Shown piece by piece: positions 1 to 13,800 of a DNA stretch of 64,000 nucleotides. Under the pieces are notes generated by a model that saw nothing but the letters and a program-made list of their open reading frames with translations, was not told the origin of the DNA and did no database searches. Each line of letters opens with the position of its first letter. Positions within the stretch are counted from its first letter, which is position 1. Position numbers and translations under genes: made by a program. The stretch comes from Heliopora coerulea (lineage: Eukaryota > Cnidaria > Anthozoa > Scleralcyonacea > Helioporidae), in NCBI GenBank assembly GCA_030142905.1, contig JASJOG010000135.1, forward strand, positions 372,001 to 436,000, written 5' to 3'.

Positions 1-69
1 GCAAGAGAAAATAGGATTGTTTTTCTATACAAGGATTAAAAAAAAAGTAAGAGTGGTGCGTAGGGAGTG

Positions 70-185
70 TTCAACGAAGTGTTTGAAAAGTCAAAAGGGT
101 AAGGGAATTGCCGAAATGTGAGAGGAATATACTGACGTTTCGAGCGAAGCCCTTCGTTTTGGCTTTTCAAAGACCTTGTTTTTCC
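70..185. repeat. Dispersed repeat with half-hammerhead, copy 1
   Basis: GTTTGAAAAGTCAAAAG, CCGAAAT and ACTGACGTTTCGAGC recur at 22970-23100. The minus strand reads ACGAAGGGCTTCGCTCGAAACGTC, the 3' part of a hammerhead whose CTG is changed to AAA. Only the 3' half is preserved. Confidence 0.45.
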
Positions 186-780
186 ACATCGATTTCTTAT
201 CAAGCGAGTGTGAGATTTTACCGAAAGGTATTTGGCTAATTTAAGTTTAAAAAAATTATACTGCAATCTCAACTCTGCTTCAAATTTCAATTTGTTTGAT
301 GTCATTTTGTTACAAGGTAAACCGTGATGCATTCAAAATATGGAATGGGTCATTACTAAAGTTGACGATCACCTGCCAAAGTACGCAGCATAGAAGAGGC
401 TCAAGTGAAGAACATTGCGTCCTGATAAAGTTTCAAACATTACCCCAAGACCTGCAGGTCAGATGAAAGTTAAATTATATAAGAAAACCAATTTTATTTC
501 AAGCGTTGTTCGTCAGTTTTTAAGTCCGTCGTGTGTCAATCATTCAAAAGCTCATTTCCTAGCGCTATTTTAGTGACTAAGTAGTAACAACTTGTGGAAA
601 CAGATTGCAAAATCATTTCTTGCACACCATTGCAAAAACAGGGATATCCAATAACTCAATCTTCTTCAGGTTTTTGAATAATGGCTTATGAACAAATCAC
701 TTGAACTTTATTGTAAAATTTTGATCCTAAAAATGAAGTTCTGAATAACTAAACATTTGATCTCTCTTTCATCGAACTAG

Positions 781-2540
781 GCTAAATCAATGAGGAGTGT
801 AAGTCTTTATATAGCTCTCTTCGCCGCTTTACCTGCCGCCATTTTCTTTGTTATCATCTTGGGAGTATGTTGTTACAAGTCGTTAAAGAGGCGCGACACT
901 GGGTAAGAATGAAATGTCAAAAACCTTCTGTTTTTCTTACTCGAAGTTTCATAGAAACTTTCTCAAGCTCATTAGTAATTTATGAGTACATCATTCAATC
1001 AGACGCGCTGAATGGCACCCGACGTGAGCGAACTTGAAATAACATGGAAGTACTGGGTAGAGAACTTAAACTGTTTTTTCCAATCCTTGGACTGGAAATA
1101 ATAGTTCAATCCCTTGGGCTTAAAATTTAATTTCACACAATCGGTTTATTCATCGATACTCTCATAACTAATACACTAATTCATTGTGCCAGCACGCTAA
1201 TTGATTTTGAGAAGTCATTCACAGGCCTCCAATTTGAACTAGGCCGAGTTTTCAAGTACTCGGAATTCGTTACATTCCTCGGCTTCGCCTCGGACTAGAA
1301 CGAATTCTTCGTACTTGAAATATTACGTCTAATCCTCATTGTCGGCCTTTGAATATTACTTCAACTTTTTTTCCATATCTCACTTCTGTTAGTTTAATTA
1401 TGTCTAGGTTTATTGACTCTTTCCCGGCGGCATCAGACTTCTATTATTTTACTCAGGCTAACGCCAGATGATTTTACTCGTTAAGGGGAAAGGTCCTGCT
1501 TTGAAAGAGTTAATGATTATGAAATAACCTAACTTGCCATGCAAAACCTGCGTGAAGTTAAATCAACAAACATATATTTTTTAATTTTTGTTCTTCAGGT
1601 CTCGAGAGCCAGCCATGGAAGGTAAGACAGAACGGGACATTTTTGTGTCCGTTAAATGAACGTGATAAAAGTTAAACCGATTATTACGTGGATTATCTAT
1701 TTTGATGAATAACACACAGTTTCTTTCAATTTGTTGGTAACTTATCAAAATAGATAATGCACACAGTACTCGGTTTAACTTTCATCCTGTTTTGCTGAAG
1801 AAATCAGTTATTAGAGGCTTCTGGTTAAACGCGCGGCCACTGCACAGAAACTGGTAATATTGTTGAAGTGGGATATATAGAAACCTCATGGCCCTTGGGG
1901 AAAGTGCCTAGAAAGTCCCGAAAATGCCCCCACAACAGTCCAAGTTAGGAATGACAAGAACAGCAACTACAATTCAGTGCTTCGCTTCCGACCTGACCGG
2001 ATAGTAAATATTGCCAGCTAATATTTTCCCCACTCTTGCGTAGAAATGGCCAGCTTTGATTCGCGGTATAGCACGTTGGGTGTTCACGAAGATCAGTCGC
2101 AGATTGACGAGACACGCAGCAACGATCAGCAGGAAACAGAGGTCGAACGAGCCGACAAAGAACTCAGGCATGCTGAGGAAGAAGGAAATAATAGTTCACC
2201 CTCCGTTGACTCCCCGGGTACGGTGAATGAAGTGTACGAGGACGTTGACAGAGCTGAAACTGGTGCAACAAGTTTTACGGTTAACCAAGAAAACGTATAC
2301 AACAATCCAAGCATGTCTGATCCGGCCAGTTCATATGACTTAAAGCTTCCGACAACTGACCCTAGCCAAGGTGTGTACCACACATTGGAAAAACCAGAAC
2401 CAGAACAAGGAGCAGCGGAAAATCCTACTCTGAAATACGAGTCAGCGGCCGATGAAGGCCCAAATTCAACAGAAATGCCTCCAGGCAAAGATCGTGTTAA
2501 CCCACTCTACGAACCCGTCGAAGATATCAACACCACATAA
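781..2540 (+). CDS. R1: ITIM-bearing single-pass receptor, 3' part (5' exons outside window)
   Basis: Three exons join in frame: 781-902 (phase 0 to 2), 1599-1621 (a 23-nt exon, phase 2 to 1) and 2044-2540 with the stop, giving 213 residues. The first exon encodes a transmembrane helix (about residues 9-31, ending GVCC) followed by a basic KSLKRR stop-transfer stretch. The last exon is an acidic cytoplasmic tail with SRYSTL (fits the ITIM consensus), VYEDV, VYNNP (YxxP), GVYHTLEKP, LKYES and NPLYEPV (NPxY). The exon order and phases match the transmembrane and juxtamembrane exons of R2, R4 and R5, so this is the 3' end of a paralogue. Extracellular exons must lie left of 781; I found none in 1-780. 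The reading frame stops just before 43 codons in another frame that carry two more ITIM-like motifs (see 2541-2670). The inferred role is an inhibitory-type surface receptor; the ligand is unknown. Confidence 0.7.
1252..1320. repeat. Small hairpin repeat
   Basis: TCAAGTACTCGGAATTCGTT faces AACGAATTCTTCGTACTTGA around CTCGGCTTCGCCTCGG. In an R1 intron. Confidence 0.45.
1414..1516 (+). repeat. TTAA-type MITE-like repeat, copy 1
   Basis: Ends TTGACTCTTTC / GAAAGAGTTAA; core ATTTTACTCAGGCTAACGCC followed by AGATGATTTTACTCG. In an R1 intron. Confidence 0.6.
1663..1786. repeat. Short fold-back repeat
   Basis: Arms of about 45 bp with few mismatches (AAAGTTAAACCGA, TTATCTATTTTGAT) facing each other across a short loop, in an R1 intron. 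Confidence 0.5.
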
Positions 2541-2670
2541 TACAGACTCGAAGGTCGAATACGTGTCCATCGTCAAATTAAAGAAGGAAAATCACTCGGA
2601 CGTTCTTGATAAATCTTCAACAGATGTGTCTACGGCTGAGCTACTGTATCGCAAACTGGATGGTCCGTAG
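2541..2670 (+). other. Out-of-frame continuation of the R1 tail with two ITIM-consensus motifs
   Basis: Directly after the R1 stop, the reading frame starting at position 1 modulo 3 stays open to a stop at 2668-2670. It encodes VEYVSIVKL and ends in ELLYRKLDGP. VEYVSI and LLYRKL both fit (S/I/V/L)xYxx(I/V/L). Two perfect ITIM sites in about 40 codons, in a gene family whose tails carry such motifs, suggest this was the original C terminus. A single-base indel near 2500-2540 would then have separated it. An assembly or sequencing error is equally possible. No intron can explain the join. Confidence 0.5.
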
Positions 2671-4800
2671 ACTTTATAATTGTTGACGACTCAACCGATT
2701 TGGCCGTGATGCACTGAGGAAAAAAAATCCTTTAGCTATGTAATGAAGAGTGATATATAATGACAGATGATTTCCGAATATCATAGTATAAAAAATGTGT
2801 CTGTAGTTTATTCAAAAATTAATTCTTCAGCTTTTGGCAGGTAAAGAAATTAAGGATCGAAACGAGTGTTAAAAAAAAGAAAATCAGATCTATCAAACAT
2901 GTATTTAGGTTCACAACTGGTTTCCCACATGTCATGTGGTAACTTGAGAGTTAATTTCTTTGAAGGTCATAACAACATTGGTCTTGCTAACAATCGTCGA
3001 AGAGTTATACAACCGTTCAATGCCTATTTTGTGTTGCTGTACATGAAGTATAATCACGATGAGTCGAGAAACCTTACTGACTCGAGATTAGCTCCAGGAT
3101 GTATCTTGATATTTCCAGTTCTTTGTTACTTACAATAGAAACTACCGTTCAATTTACAAGCAAGTATTTCATAGGGGAAGCCGAGTTTTTTCAACAACTT
3201 TAAGGTTTTTGAATAGAGGACGAAACACCGTTTCGAATATTTGAAGGACTTCCTCAAACATCTCCGCCTTTTACGAGAAATTCGCGTGGAAAGTTGTCAA
3301 AATTTTCTGCTGATTAAGATTAAATACTTAAACCTAGGTCTCAGCGTTCACTTTCTTTGTTGTCAGCTGACTTATGAGTTTGACAAAACTAGATGGCTTC
3401 TTTCCATGTTGTACTGACTTTCCTAAAAAGTGCCATTCTTTTGTATTGGTTATGATAGAGGCCTTCTCCTAAACCTCTTCAACTTCGCAGATTCATTCAC
3501 TGACATAGCGGAGGGGGATATTGCGGGTTTCAAATGTTCAATTGCCCCATTGCTACCACAAGCGTCAAAAAACGCCTCCAGAAAAGCGATACACGACACC
3601 AAATGTATGGGACACAAGACACTGAACCCCTCCATGAGAAATTTCTGGCCACGTGGGTGCCGTCAGCACTATCTTTGCTATCCTTTAATTGTATTTATTT
3701 AGACTCGGTACACGAGACAAAGAGTAAAGGAATGGTTCCGCGCTTTATCAAAAGGTCTCGACTGGGTAAACAAACAGCGAAATTGAAAAGATTTATTTAC
3801 CAGTTCAGATTTCAAGTTTTTCTGAGGAGCGTACTTTCCCTGACGTGCCCCTGCATGGACTGTGGTAAGAGTGAGTCCCTGGGGCAAGGTAGCAGGGTAA
3901 TTGAGGGCGCGTAGTAACTCCAGGATTTAGGCCTGCAGACAACCAATGCTTCACGTTTACAGCAAAATGTTTGGCAGAAAATAACATATTAGGGAAAAGG
4001 TTTTGCGTGTAACAATAACTTAAGATTACGGAACGCAAATGTGTAATTAAGGTTTTGAACTAGAAAGTTCCTTAGGTTGAAAGATTCGGTTATTGGAACT
4101 GCCGCGCAAACGAACACTGGGCATTTTTTCATGACACCTGCTAAATAGACGCCCTTTTGGAAAGGAGTGTAGTAGGCTTGCTGTCCTGGCAACTACTTTG
4201 CAAAAACTGCGCACAGAAGGTTTGGGTCTTTGGACATTGTTCACTTGCGTCCATTCTCGCTTCTAGAAGATGATGGAGTCTTCGATTAGGATTTGTTCAG
4301 TCCCGCGGAAGAACGTCAACAGAAGAGACAAGTGCACACCCACGATGTGACAGTAACTACACACCACAATTGAAGAGAGGTTCAGGCAGTTCTACCACTC
4401 CAGCCAGGCCATCACAAACATCCAGTTCTAACTGCCTAATAATCTAAAGCTCGTTCATTGTCATGTTTGCTCGAACTTCTCCTTCATCGACACTACGTCT
4501 GCAGTTGCTCATCAAACCCAACTAGACACTCAAGTCTAAAGTAAACATTTCCCCCGCATGCCCAAGTATCAACCATCCACGCCAAACCAGGAAATGTAAA
4601 CTTCAGGAAAATCCTTGATGCATTATTTCGAAATCGACAAAGGTTATGGCGGACCTAAAGTGAATCATACCTAGTCTGGTCAGCAATACAGGAAAGGGAA
4701 GCTTTTGTTTTTATTGATTTGGTGCGCTATTTAATATTCTTCCATTTTAATAACCATCAACTCATTGACGCGAACTCTTGGATACATTTTCGCCCTATCC
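2671..4800. other. R1-R2 intergenic region
   Basis: Non-coding as far as I can see. Short frames at 2866-3138 and 3430-3914 have no recognisable product and no signal-peptide or family motifs. It should contain the R1 3' UTR and the R2 promoter; no clear TATA or CCAAT arrangement was found. Confidence 0.5.
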
Positions 4801-7800
4801 ATGAAACTAACCACCAACGTTTGTTATATCACTTGTTTTTGGAACGTGCTGCCGTTGGTCTTTACAATAACCAGTCAACGTACTGCATCGATCAGCGATA
4901 CTAACATGTTCGAAATACCAGCGAACTATCGCACGAGGTTCTTATTAATGTATTGCCAAGCGCCTGGCTCAGACATTAACTGCAAGTGTAAACATTTGGG
5001 GAGCAAATGTCAGGAGGCCGATACGAAAAAGTGTAAAAATTGCCGTTGCCTTAACGAGAAGAACAGAACATTCTATATCAGGAAGAGATACGGAGCAGTC
5101 TGTGTGAGCAGCAATAATGTACTGAAGGCCGGTAAGAGGGTTATTTTGACTGTTTCGTAACTCGATTTAAGTATTCACAGTTTTTGTTGTGACTGACGAA
5201 AGGTGTACTTTCCGCCAAAAGGTTACAAATTGAGGACTTGGGAGCTGTTAATCGATTTGCTTTATCATTACCTTTATCCTTATCGTGATTGAAGTAAACT
5301 TCTGGTCAGGATAAATCCTGAGAACGGTCATTTAATCACAGAGTACGGGCTAGTGCCTTTTTTCTTGGTTGTTTTTGCTTGATATTTCCATCCGTACTGG
5401 ATTTCTTACTGTTCTATTTCTAGCGGGATTTGGTCAAACCTTTCTCGTTTATCATCAACCCGGAAAGGCTTGCGCAAGAGTTGATGGAGCAAATGATCGT
5501 TACGTTTTCGCGCAGTCGTGCAATTCGATCGACTCACGCCAGGTTTGGGTTTGGACACCAGGAGATCTTTTAATGAACGCTTTCACGTTAAAATGCCTGG
5601 ACGTCGAGGAAAAAGTTAAAAGCTATAGAAGTATTTCGTTATCGCCTTGCAATTCTTCGGCTGATACCCAAAAATGGAAGTGTAACGACAAGTTCTGGTT
5701 TGGGGTTTCCTCCAACAAATATTCGACACAACTCACACATGCTATGAGGTATTATTCACGCGGAAACACGCTTTTAGCAAGGACAGTAAATATCGTAAAT
5801 AAAGGTAATCTTTGGACAATCTATCCTGGTGGAAATCAGAGCATTTGCGAAGCAAGAAGTGCTAAGGGTAATTATAATCCGCTTTTAATTCTTTTCATCT
5901 TTTAATAAATACGTGTTGACGGGAGGGGTGAGGTATCACTAGAACGTAAACCAGCGTGGAGACCTCCCCGGATATTGCATAATATGCAGGGTTCGTACAC
6001 TATTAGTCCATCGAAATTCTATGACTTTTCAATGACTTTCCATGACCATATTTACAAAATTCCATGACCTGGAAAAGCTAGAAACGACGAAACGAACTGA
6101 ACAGGGGCTTCGTCAAACCACAGGGATAGCTGTGACCCAGTCTCTGGATTGAGGTGCACGGCGAAGCTATGATAAATTAAGGTTACGAAATCAGTGGTTA
6201 CGAGTATCGTGGATGCAATCTTTTGCGATATTTTTCACGTTCATTTGTGGCCCCAAGAAACTTGAAAATGCGAGCGAAGAAAATTGAGATAGAATTATTC
6301 ACTGATCCAGAAGAAATCTAATTTTCCATGACTTTCCATGACCGACACTAATTTTCCTGGTTTTCCAGGCCTGGATTTTGAAATTTTGATTTTCCATGAC
6401 CTGTACGAACCCTGAATATTATTTTCAGCACCTGAAAACAAAAAGTTTACTTCAATGGATTACTCGGCACCAAGTGTGCTTTAGTCTTTAGCAAAATGAA
6501 TAGCAGAGTCCAGCAAAAAGCTCGAATTAAAGGCATATTTAAAAAGCTTGTATTGTTTCTAACGTTTGTTGCGCGACATCATCCGAGAATGAATGAAAAC
6601 ATTTAAATGAATAGGACTACAACAATCAGTATCATTTGATATTCACTGGATATTGGCGTGTGAGAGAAATAGGGGGATGAAGACGAAAGGAAGGTGGAAA
6701 GACAGGATATTATGAGGGAATAAAAAGAAAGATAACAGGAAAGGGGGGGGAGATATAAGTTTAAAAGAGAGTAAGAGGGATAGAGCGTGCGAATCAGAAG
6801 ACTTTCCCTGATAAGAAGTTCGTAGTTAATTGTCTTCAGCAGTTCTGCTAACTTCAACATCTACCCACCTTCCGTTACCCAATTTTTAAATCTAATGTGA
6901 TGTCTTTACGCTAATATCAACGTTCTGTACTAGCTGAACAACCCACCATCAAAGCTATTTATATTCAAAATCCTATTACTCAAAAAGCTGTAGTCCTTAC
7001 AAAAAAGTAAAAGCAATGTGAAACGTCGCGCTTTACTCCCTTTGTAGGTTATTTTTACCTAAATGAAAGTAAGACTGGCACAACGCAGATTGACTTGCTT
7101 CCTGAGTGTTCTAAATCGACCAACGGATGTTCCAGATTACTCTATAGCTCGGTGAATTTCCGTTCTTTGTCACGCTGTAAGATAATATGGAAAGAGTCCA
7201 GTTGGCTGAACTCAAACAGTGAATGGAACATCTTTTCGAATCGGAGCAAGCCATCTTTTTCTTTAGAGCAGAACGAAGACGAAATCTATTTTAAGGTGGG
7301 TCGATCGTTTATGAGAGTTTAGATCAAAAACTGAACTAAAACCTCCGGTCATGAATGCTTCTCCCATTACTAATGTTTCTTATCCTCATTTTTGCATGGG
7401 AGGAGCAAAAAAACTTAAAAATTTCCTATGAAGAGTCCAGGCTTTTTTGGAAAACTTTGAAAATGGGACTTCCCGAGATGAACCAAAAACAAGCCTAAAA
7501 ATTAACTTTGCATGTTGTACACATTTAATGCAATCTGCTTTAACATAAGAGCATGCATATAAAACCAATGAATTCACCTCTCCACTTAAAGAATTGATTG
7601 AGACTGAAACCCAAGAGGAATACCAAAGCCCAGCAAAATATCTTTACGAAAGCCATCGAGTCGGACACAGAAGTAAAATCATAATATTTAATAAAGTTCT
7701 AACGTTTCGTTGTATCATCACAACATCATCAGAGAATAATTTACATAACTGCCTAAAGCCTAAGTATATAGTTACAGGGTGTAATAATATTCATGCATTA

Positions 7801-10800
7801 ACCAATCAGAGGACGTACTAAAAACAAAAAATTGCTTACGGCTCCCAAACATGTTGTTTACCTTTCTTTACCATTTACTGGGCAACATTTCTCTCATATC
7901 CGAACTCAGATAAAAAAACTTTTCTCATCCGCTTTTCTTCACATCAACATCAGGTGTGTTGCTCACCCGTCGCTTAGACTTTTCCATTTCTTCTCTTTTA
8001 AAGACGAGATTCCTCTACACTTAAGATCGCATGTAGTTTATCATTTTATGTGTCGAAGCTGCGGAGCTTCGTATGTCGGAGAAACTATCCGGCACCTCCA
8101 TACACGCGTATCTGACCATATGGGAATCTCACCTCTCACAGGTAAAAAGCGCACTAACCCTCCCCTCACCAGTATTCTTTCACACCACCCTGACACGGAT
8201 CACCCAGCCTCCTTTGATGATTTTAAAATCCTTACTTCTTGTCCTTTCGAGTTCGAGCTTCTCTTACGAGAAAATCTACTCATTCGCAATCTTAAACCCT
8301 CTTTAAATGCCAATATTGGCTCAGCACCACTTTTCCTTTTATAATTTCTTCTTTCACTCTTCCATGTTGTTAGTGTTACTCCTACCTGTAACTTTTATTT
8401 TTATTTTTAGTACGTCCTCTGATTGGTTAATACATCAATATTATTACACCCTGTAACTATATACTTAGGCAGTTATGTAAATTATTATTTGATGATGTTG
8501 TGATGATACAACAAAACGTTAGAACTTTATTAAATATTATGATTTTACTTCTGTGTCCGACTCGATGGCTTTCGTAAAGATATTTTGCTGGGCTTTGATA
8601 TTCCTCTTGAGATTACGTTTTCCGCCTAGTCAATCCATAGCTGATGTTTTAAAGAGACTGAAACCCCGTTTACACTGTTAACATTTTGGGGTCGGCACGG
8701 CTGAAATTTTGGCACGGGTGCCCCTATTTCTGGGCACGGCAAGGGTGATTTTCACAGTGTAAACGGAGCGGACGTCTCATAAAATTTGGTACCCGAGCCT
8801 CAAATTTTAGCCGTGTCAAGCACTTCTGTATATGTAGGTCTCGGCACGGCAAATTTGCCGTGCTGTGCCTGAAATGTTGCAGTGTTAACGGGGTTTAATA
8901 TAGATCATGACCTTGCTGATTCCAAATTAATATTTAATACATGGTGACCACAGTCGATAAAACATAAACCAGCTACAGATGAACCCCAAACAGGTTTTGG
9001 TTATGGTTCGAGAGATGTGCTAGAACTTATAAACATCAACAGTAGTCACTCCTCAGTGTTATTAACCAATTATTTGTACACTAGGTTTTTAACTTTCTAA
9101 AAGTACATCGGTTAACTTGGCCAATTTCGGCCGCTTTCTCATCTGACAGAATCTATCCACTAAATCTTCAAATGGTTGTTCTCATCGTTTTCATATCTTA
9201 TTGTTCTTATTTTAGTGGAAGGCCGATCCATATTCTCCATTAGCAGGAGCCTCAATTAATTTGGCAATAGAATGTTTGAGTGAGGATAACAGATTCCTCG
9301 AATACACCCTTGCTTTCATAGTCAAAGATATCCTTCAAAGAACAGTACCAGGTACCAAAAACGAACAGTATTCATGAATAATTATACATATATAAAAAAA
9401 ATATATACCAAGTATCACACTTCACTTCGGCATTGACAGATTATCACGAAAAAATTTCAGTTGGTTAATAGGCGCTGAATTTCAAAATTTTTTTGTCAAT
9501 TCCCGCAGGATGTTATCAGTTTACACAGAATAATCAATTACCAACAGAATTCGACGTCCCTGTATTGAGCCTTAGCAACGACTGTGTCAACTTTTCATGC
9601 TCAAGGCAATTCGAAGCTCCCTTGAAGCTAGACCGAAGCCTAGCTGTTTGTACTATTCTCTGGAATGAATCGACAGTGACAAGAAATGGCAGTTCATGGA
9701 TGGGTATCGACAACACAAATGAATTATTTTTTCTACAAAATGTCAACAAATCGTTACGCCTTGAGGTGAGCTGTCAATGAAAGTATAAACAAACATGTCC
9801 TGGACTATTGGATATGAAAAAAATAAACTTGTCCTAATGGACCTATAATAAAAACAGTTAACATTAAATTAGTATATTGGTAGTCCACATGTCACGTCAT
9901 AGCGAGCCAGTATACATCTGTTATCTTTGTTGACCGTCAAACTCAGCGCAGCTTACTCGTCACAGAATCCCAACAGCGATCAGAAAGTAGCGGGTCGGAA
10001 CACTTCCGAAACGTGTACAGTGATGGGCTGAAAGCTGTGTTTCTTTTATTTCACGGATACATGGAAAACCTCATGATATCGCACCCACTATCCTTTACAG
10101 TACGACGAATTCATGTTTTGACGACAGTAAAAGAAAGGGTTATTTCTACTATTTCCACCGTTTATTTTGGAAAGAAAATACAGAACATTTTCTGTGTTTT
10201 AATTGACTTATTGAAACGCTGTTGGAAGCAAACGAGAACTAAATGCAGTATAATGAAATAATCACATTTCTGGCTCTTTTGTTACCTTCAATGATCGTCT
10301 CCCCAGATATACTGTCGTGTCACAGTAACGGGATGGGAATACTAGATAATGTTTTCTATTTTCCATATAATGGGCTAACACCAAATTACAACATTCTGCT
10401 CATGGATCATGTGTCCTGGATTGTATTAAAATTCATAAATTAAGATTGTTATTGAAATTATAAGTGGCCTGAACGCTTGAACGTTTACACGAAGTGATGG
10501 TGATGTGTTATCTGAATAAGCATTTACTTTACACTTTTGGCTTTGTATGTTTAGTGGAAATCAACTTGGAATTCACATTTTAAAGAAACGAAGTTCAACC
10601 TGTCCATTTTTTGCTATGAAGACCGAAACGTAAATTACAGCATAGCAGAAAAATCCTGTCTTGTCTTCCAAATAGATGGTGAGTGTATATGAGAGCAAGT
10701 GGATTCTTTGTTTTTTGTGTACGTTTTTCTGCTAACGTACATTTTGCTTTTTAAAGGTTTAAAAAAAAACCTTTGTTTTAACATAATAACCTGTGTCTTG

Positions 10801-13800
10801 CCTGTTTTATTCCGATTGGCTATTAACAATCTAATTAATCAAATTGTCCATAATATTCAGAGATCTTGGTAGAAATAACAAAGTGATGATCATCATCATG
10901 TATAACAATAACGATAATAATGATAGTGATAATGATACTGATACCTGGCCTCAACCATTTTCCGATTGGGAAGGAGTACAACCAAATGACTTATGTAACT
11001 CCAAACTTTAAGAGACTCTTTGTCATACTTGAATAGCAATACCTTGGCTGACAACTCATAGTAGTCGTCTTAATCTTTCTTTTTCCTGCAGTTACGACGG
11101 GAAATTTTGATGAAACGTCTTCCAAGAATAGCGACAACTTGGCCATAATCTTACCGGTTGTGTTGTTACTCATCTTATTTTTCGTTTTACTAATCACTTT
11201 TTATTTTTATCGTCGAAAACGTAGGTATGCAATCTATGTTTTGAACATTATTTTGATAGATTTAACAGGCTTTGAAGTTAGGTTTCATAAAGGCCCATTC
11301 CAGTGGAATGATTTTGCTTATGACAGTCGACCAAGGCAGGCATACGAAAGGCCATCGTTACGAAGGTGGCAGCTTTAGATTTCCCGGTCTGATGTGGTAA
11401 ATGGGCAAATAAATTTTGCCCATGAAATATTTGCTAAATTGGGTACAATTAAATATCAAGTAAACATTACAGTATGAGAATCTCAACCTGACACATACGC
11501 CAGGCTTGGTTAAAGTGACTAACTAGTTTTCTTATCGAATAACAAATTGTATAAAGGTAGCGTAATATAGAAAAATTGTTTGAATGTCTTCTCGGTTATT
11601 ATATTTTCTCAAATATTTAGGTAGTGGACAAAATTCGTCAATATAAGGCGAATACAACAGAGCTACATCGGAGTCAACAACCTCAGAAAATAGAAAAATG
11701 ACTTTACTACAATAAACACCTAACTTAAGTTTTACCTTCAAAATTACAACTCTTATGGAAACCCCGAAAATAAAATTGGTCTTTATTTTAATTTTTAATT
11801 TAATTTTAACTTCGACTTTGTGTACATGGATTTTGATTTTACAGTGTGTTCTTCAACAAAATACTTCTCTACCACTTCTTGGTGTTCCAAACAAAAATCA
11901 TTTTTAGTAGTCCGACAATATCACTCCTTTACTTTCTTTAATATTTTTGTTTTGTTTATACCCTGTTTTGTAGAATAGTGAAAAGCCAAAAGAACAAAAG
12001 AATGCAAGGTAAACAGCACTGTGCTAGTGAAACACAATTAAAATCAAAAGAAAAGTACGCTCCTTTAGGTCTTTTAAAACGTCTTTTTCCACAAAGAAAC
12101 ATGAGTATTTCAACTCCAGATCTACCGTCTGTCGAAGTTAAGGTGCTTTGACGGAGGTTTTGATTAGCATGAGATAAGTTCGAGGTAAAATTGATATTTG
12201 AACCTTCCTTTACAAAGTAGACTACCGTTTTGAATTTTATCATTACTATGGATACATTGGCCGTACTTACTAGAGTGTAATGAATTATCAAAAATTCATT
12301 GATAATTCTTGAGCGAAACCCAAAGTAAGATCATAAACGTGCTGTCTCTCTTAACGTGATGAAGGCATGCTTTCTTTTCTCGCTAAATTTTGCAGCTAAG
12401 AAAACAATAATTTTGAAACTTTCTTCACAAGTCAGTGAATATAGCGGTTTGTTTTCGAAGCCATTGAAGCACTTACTGCACGTGTTGTTGCGTTGGATAC
12501 AAAGCAACCAGCTGTACCTTTGTGTTTTATATCTCACAAAACACTCCTGGTCGTTTCTCAAATAGTACTTTGATTTGCCACCTTTCGAGCAGCTAGAATG
12601 TCGTAGTTTCGCTACCCATATCATAAAACTTCTTCTTTGGAATAAGGTTACGTGAGACATTGTTTAACACTTTGAGATTTTTCAATTCTTATTTCAATTT
12701 TTCACTTTCATATTTTATCTTTCCTCGTTTTCTCTTCTTCCCTTTCCGAAGTCATTTCCTCAACTGTAAACGTTCAAGCTCAATTGAAAAGTCAAGATTC
12801 AAGCGAAATACATAACATGGCTTTCCGTTTTCCAGGGGATGGACATGAAATGGAGGTATTATTCACCAGAAATAGCCCTCATTTTATGACGTTACTGATA
12901 AAACTGAACGACATAAATTACGACGTATTATGGAATTGTACAAGATATTATAGGATTGGATAACTGCACAATGTGTTATACGATTGGTCCATGTCACGGT
13001 ATAGCACTAGAGCAAAGTAACTGATTACAAATTAAGGTGGCTTTCGATGGTAGCTAAAGCTGGTTTGGCACGCACGCTTGCACAGCGGTTTAGTCGCTAC
13101 GGTCTAACGCTATTGTTTCAAAGACAACAACAGATAAATGTGCACTTTTACAAGTATCTCATGTCTGTGACAGTTCTTCCATAGTTAAATTCACTCCGTA
13201 CTGAACTTATAACCATTTTGAATATAGAAGAGCCCATATATGAAGACCATACAAACTGCATCATGAAAAAATAGAAACTGTAGTGAGGCATATAAATTGA
13301 CTTATGACATGTTATAATCAGCTTTCGTTGCAAAAAGAATTCGTATCAAATCGGAACTTTCTCCAAAGGAAGCTTTGTCTCAGACTTGTATTCCCTGCAG
13401 ATATCCTGCTTGTCGTCAACTAAGTTATTTTGCAAAAGCAGATGAGATGATATAGATCCATGCGAAATCTTCGGTCTATTTCTCGGCAAAATTCTCGATT
13501 TTGTGTTGTTTTGTTTCAGATAGATTGAGAGCTGTTTATATTTAACAATTATTCACCTCAGTGTCGGTGAACAGAATACTAGATATTTACCCCGCCGCAA
13601 CTTCGCATAATTGTTTTAATATATATATATATATTTTTAAGTTTTTAAAACAATTTTACCAAACTCAGAGTGGGCTTGTCGTCCACTCATCATTTGTAAA
13701 CAAAACATTTTAAACTCATCCTAAGTGCATTTATCGCTAAAAAGTAAAAGATATACAAATCTTTGAATACTTTCTTGCCAAATTTCGTTGCCTTTTTGGT

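Larger units (their letters stand above)
7612..8611 (+). mobile_element. Truncated Penelope-like retroelement with long inverted ends
   Basis: Inverted arms of about 200 bp flank a degraded ORF: 7612-7820 matches the reverse complement of 8410-8611, including AGGACGTACT, TAGTTACAGGGTGTAATA and AGCCCAGCAAAATATC. The ORF (7832-8344) is the C-terminal linker plus GIY-YIG nuclease typical of Penelope-like elements. The element sits in the R2 intron between exon a1 (to 7295) and exon b1 (from 9216). Inverted terminal copies are known for this class. Both arms carry hammerhead-type motifs. Confidence 0.75.

Noticed and set aside
2126..2488. 120-codon antisense frame opposite the R1 tail
   Set aside because: Shadow of the R1 exon; the sense strand has splice and family support.
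5979..6422. 8-bp target duplication for the CAGGGTTCGTACA MITE
   Set aside because: Flanks ATAATATG and AATATTAT do not match.
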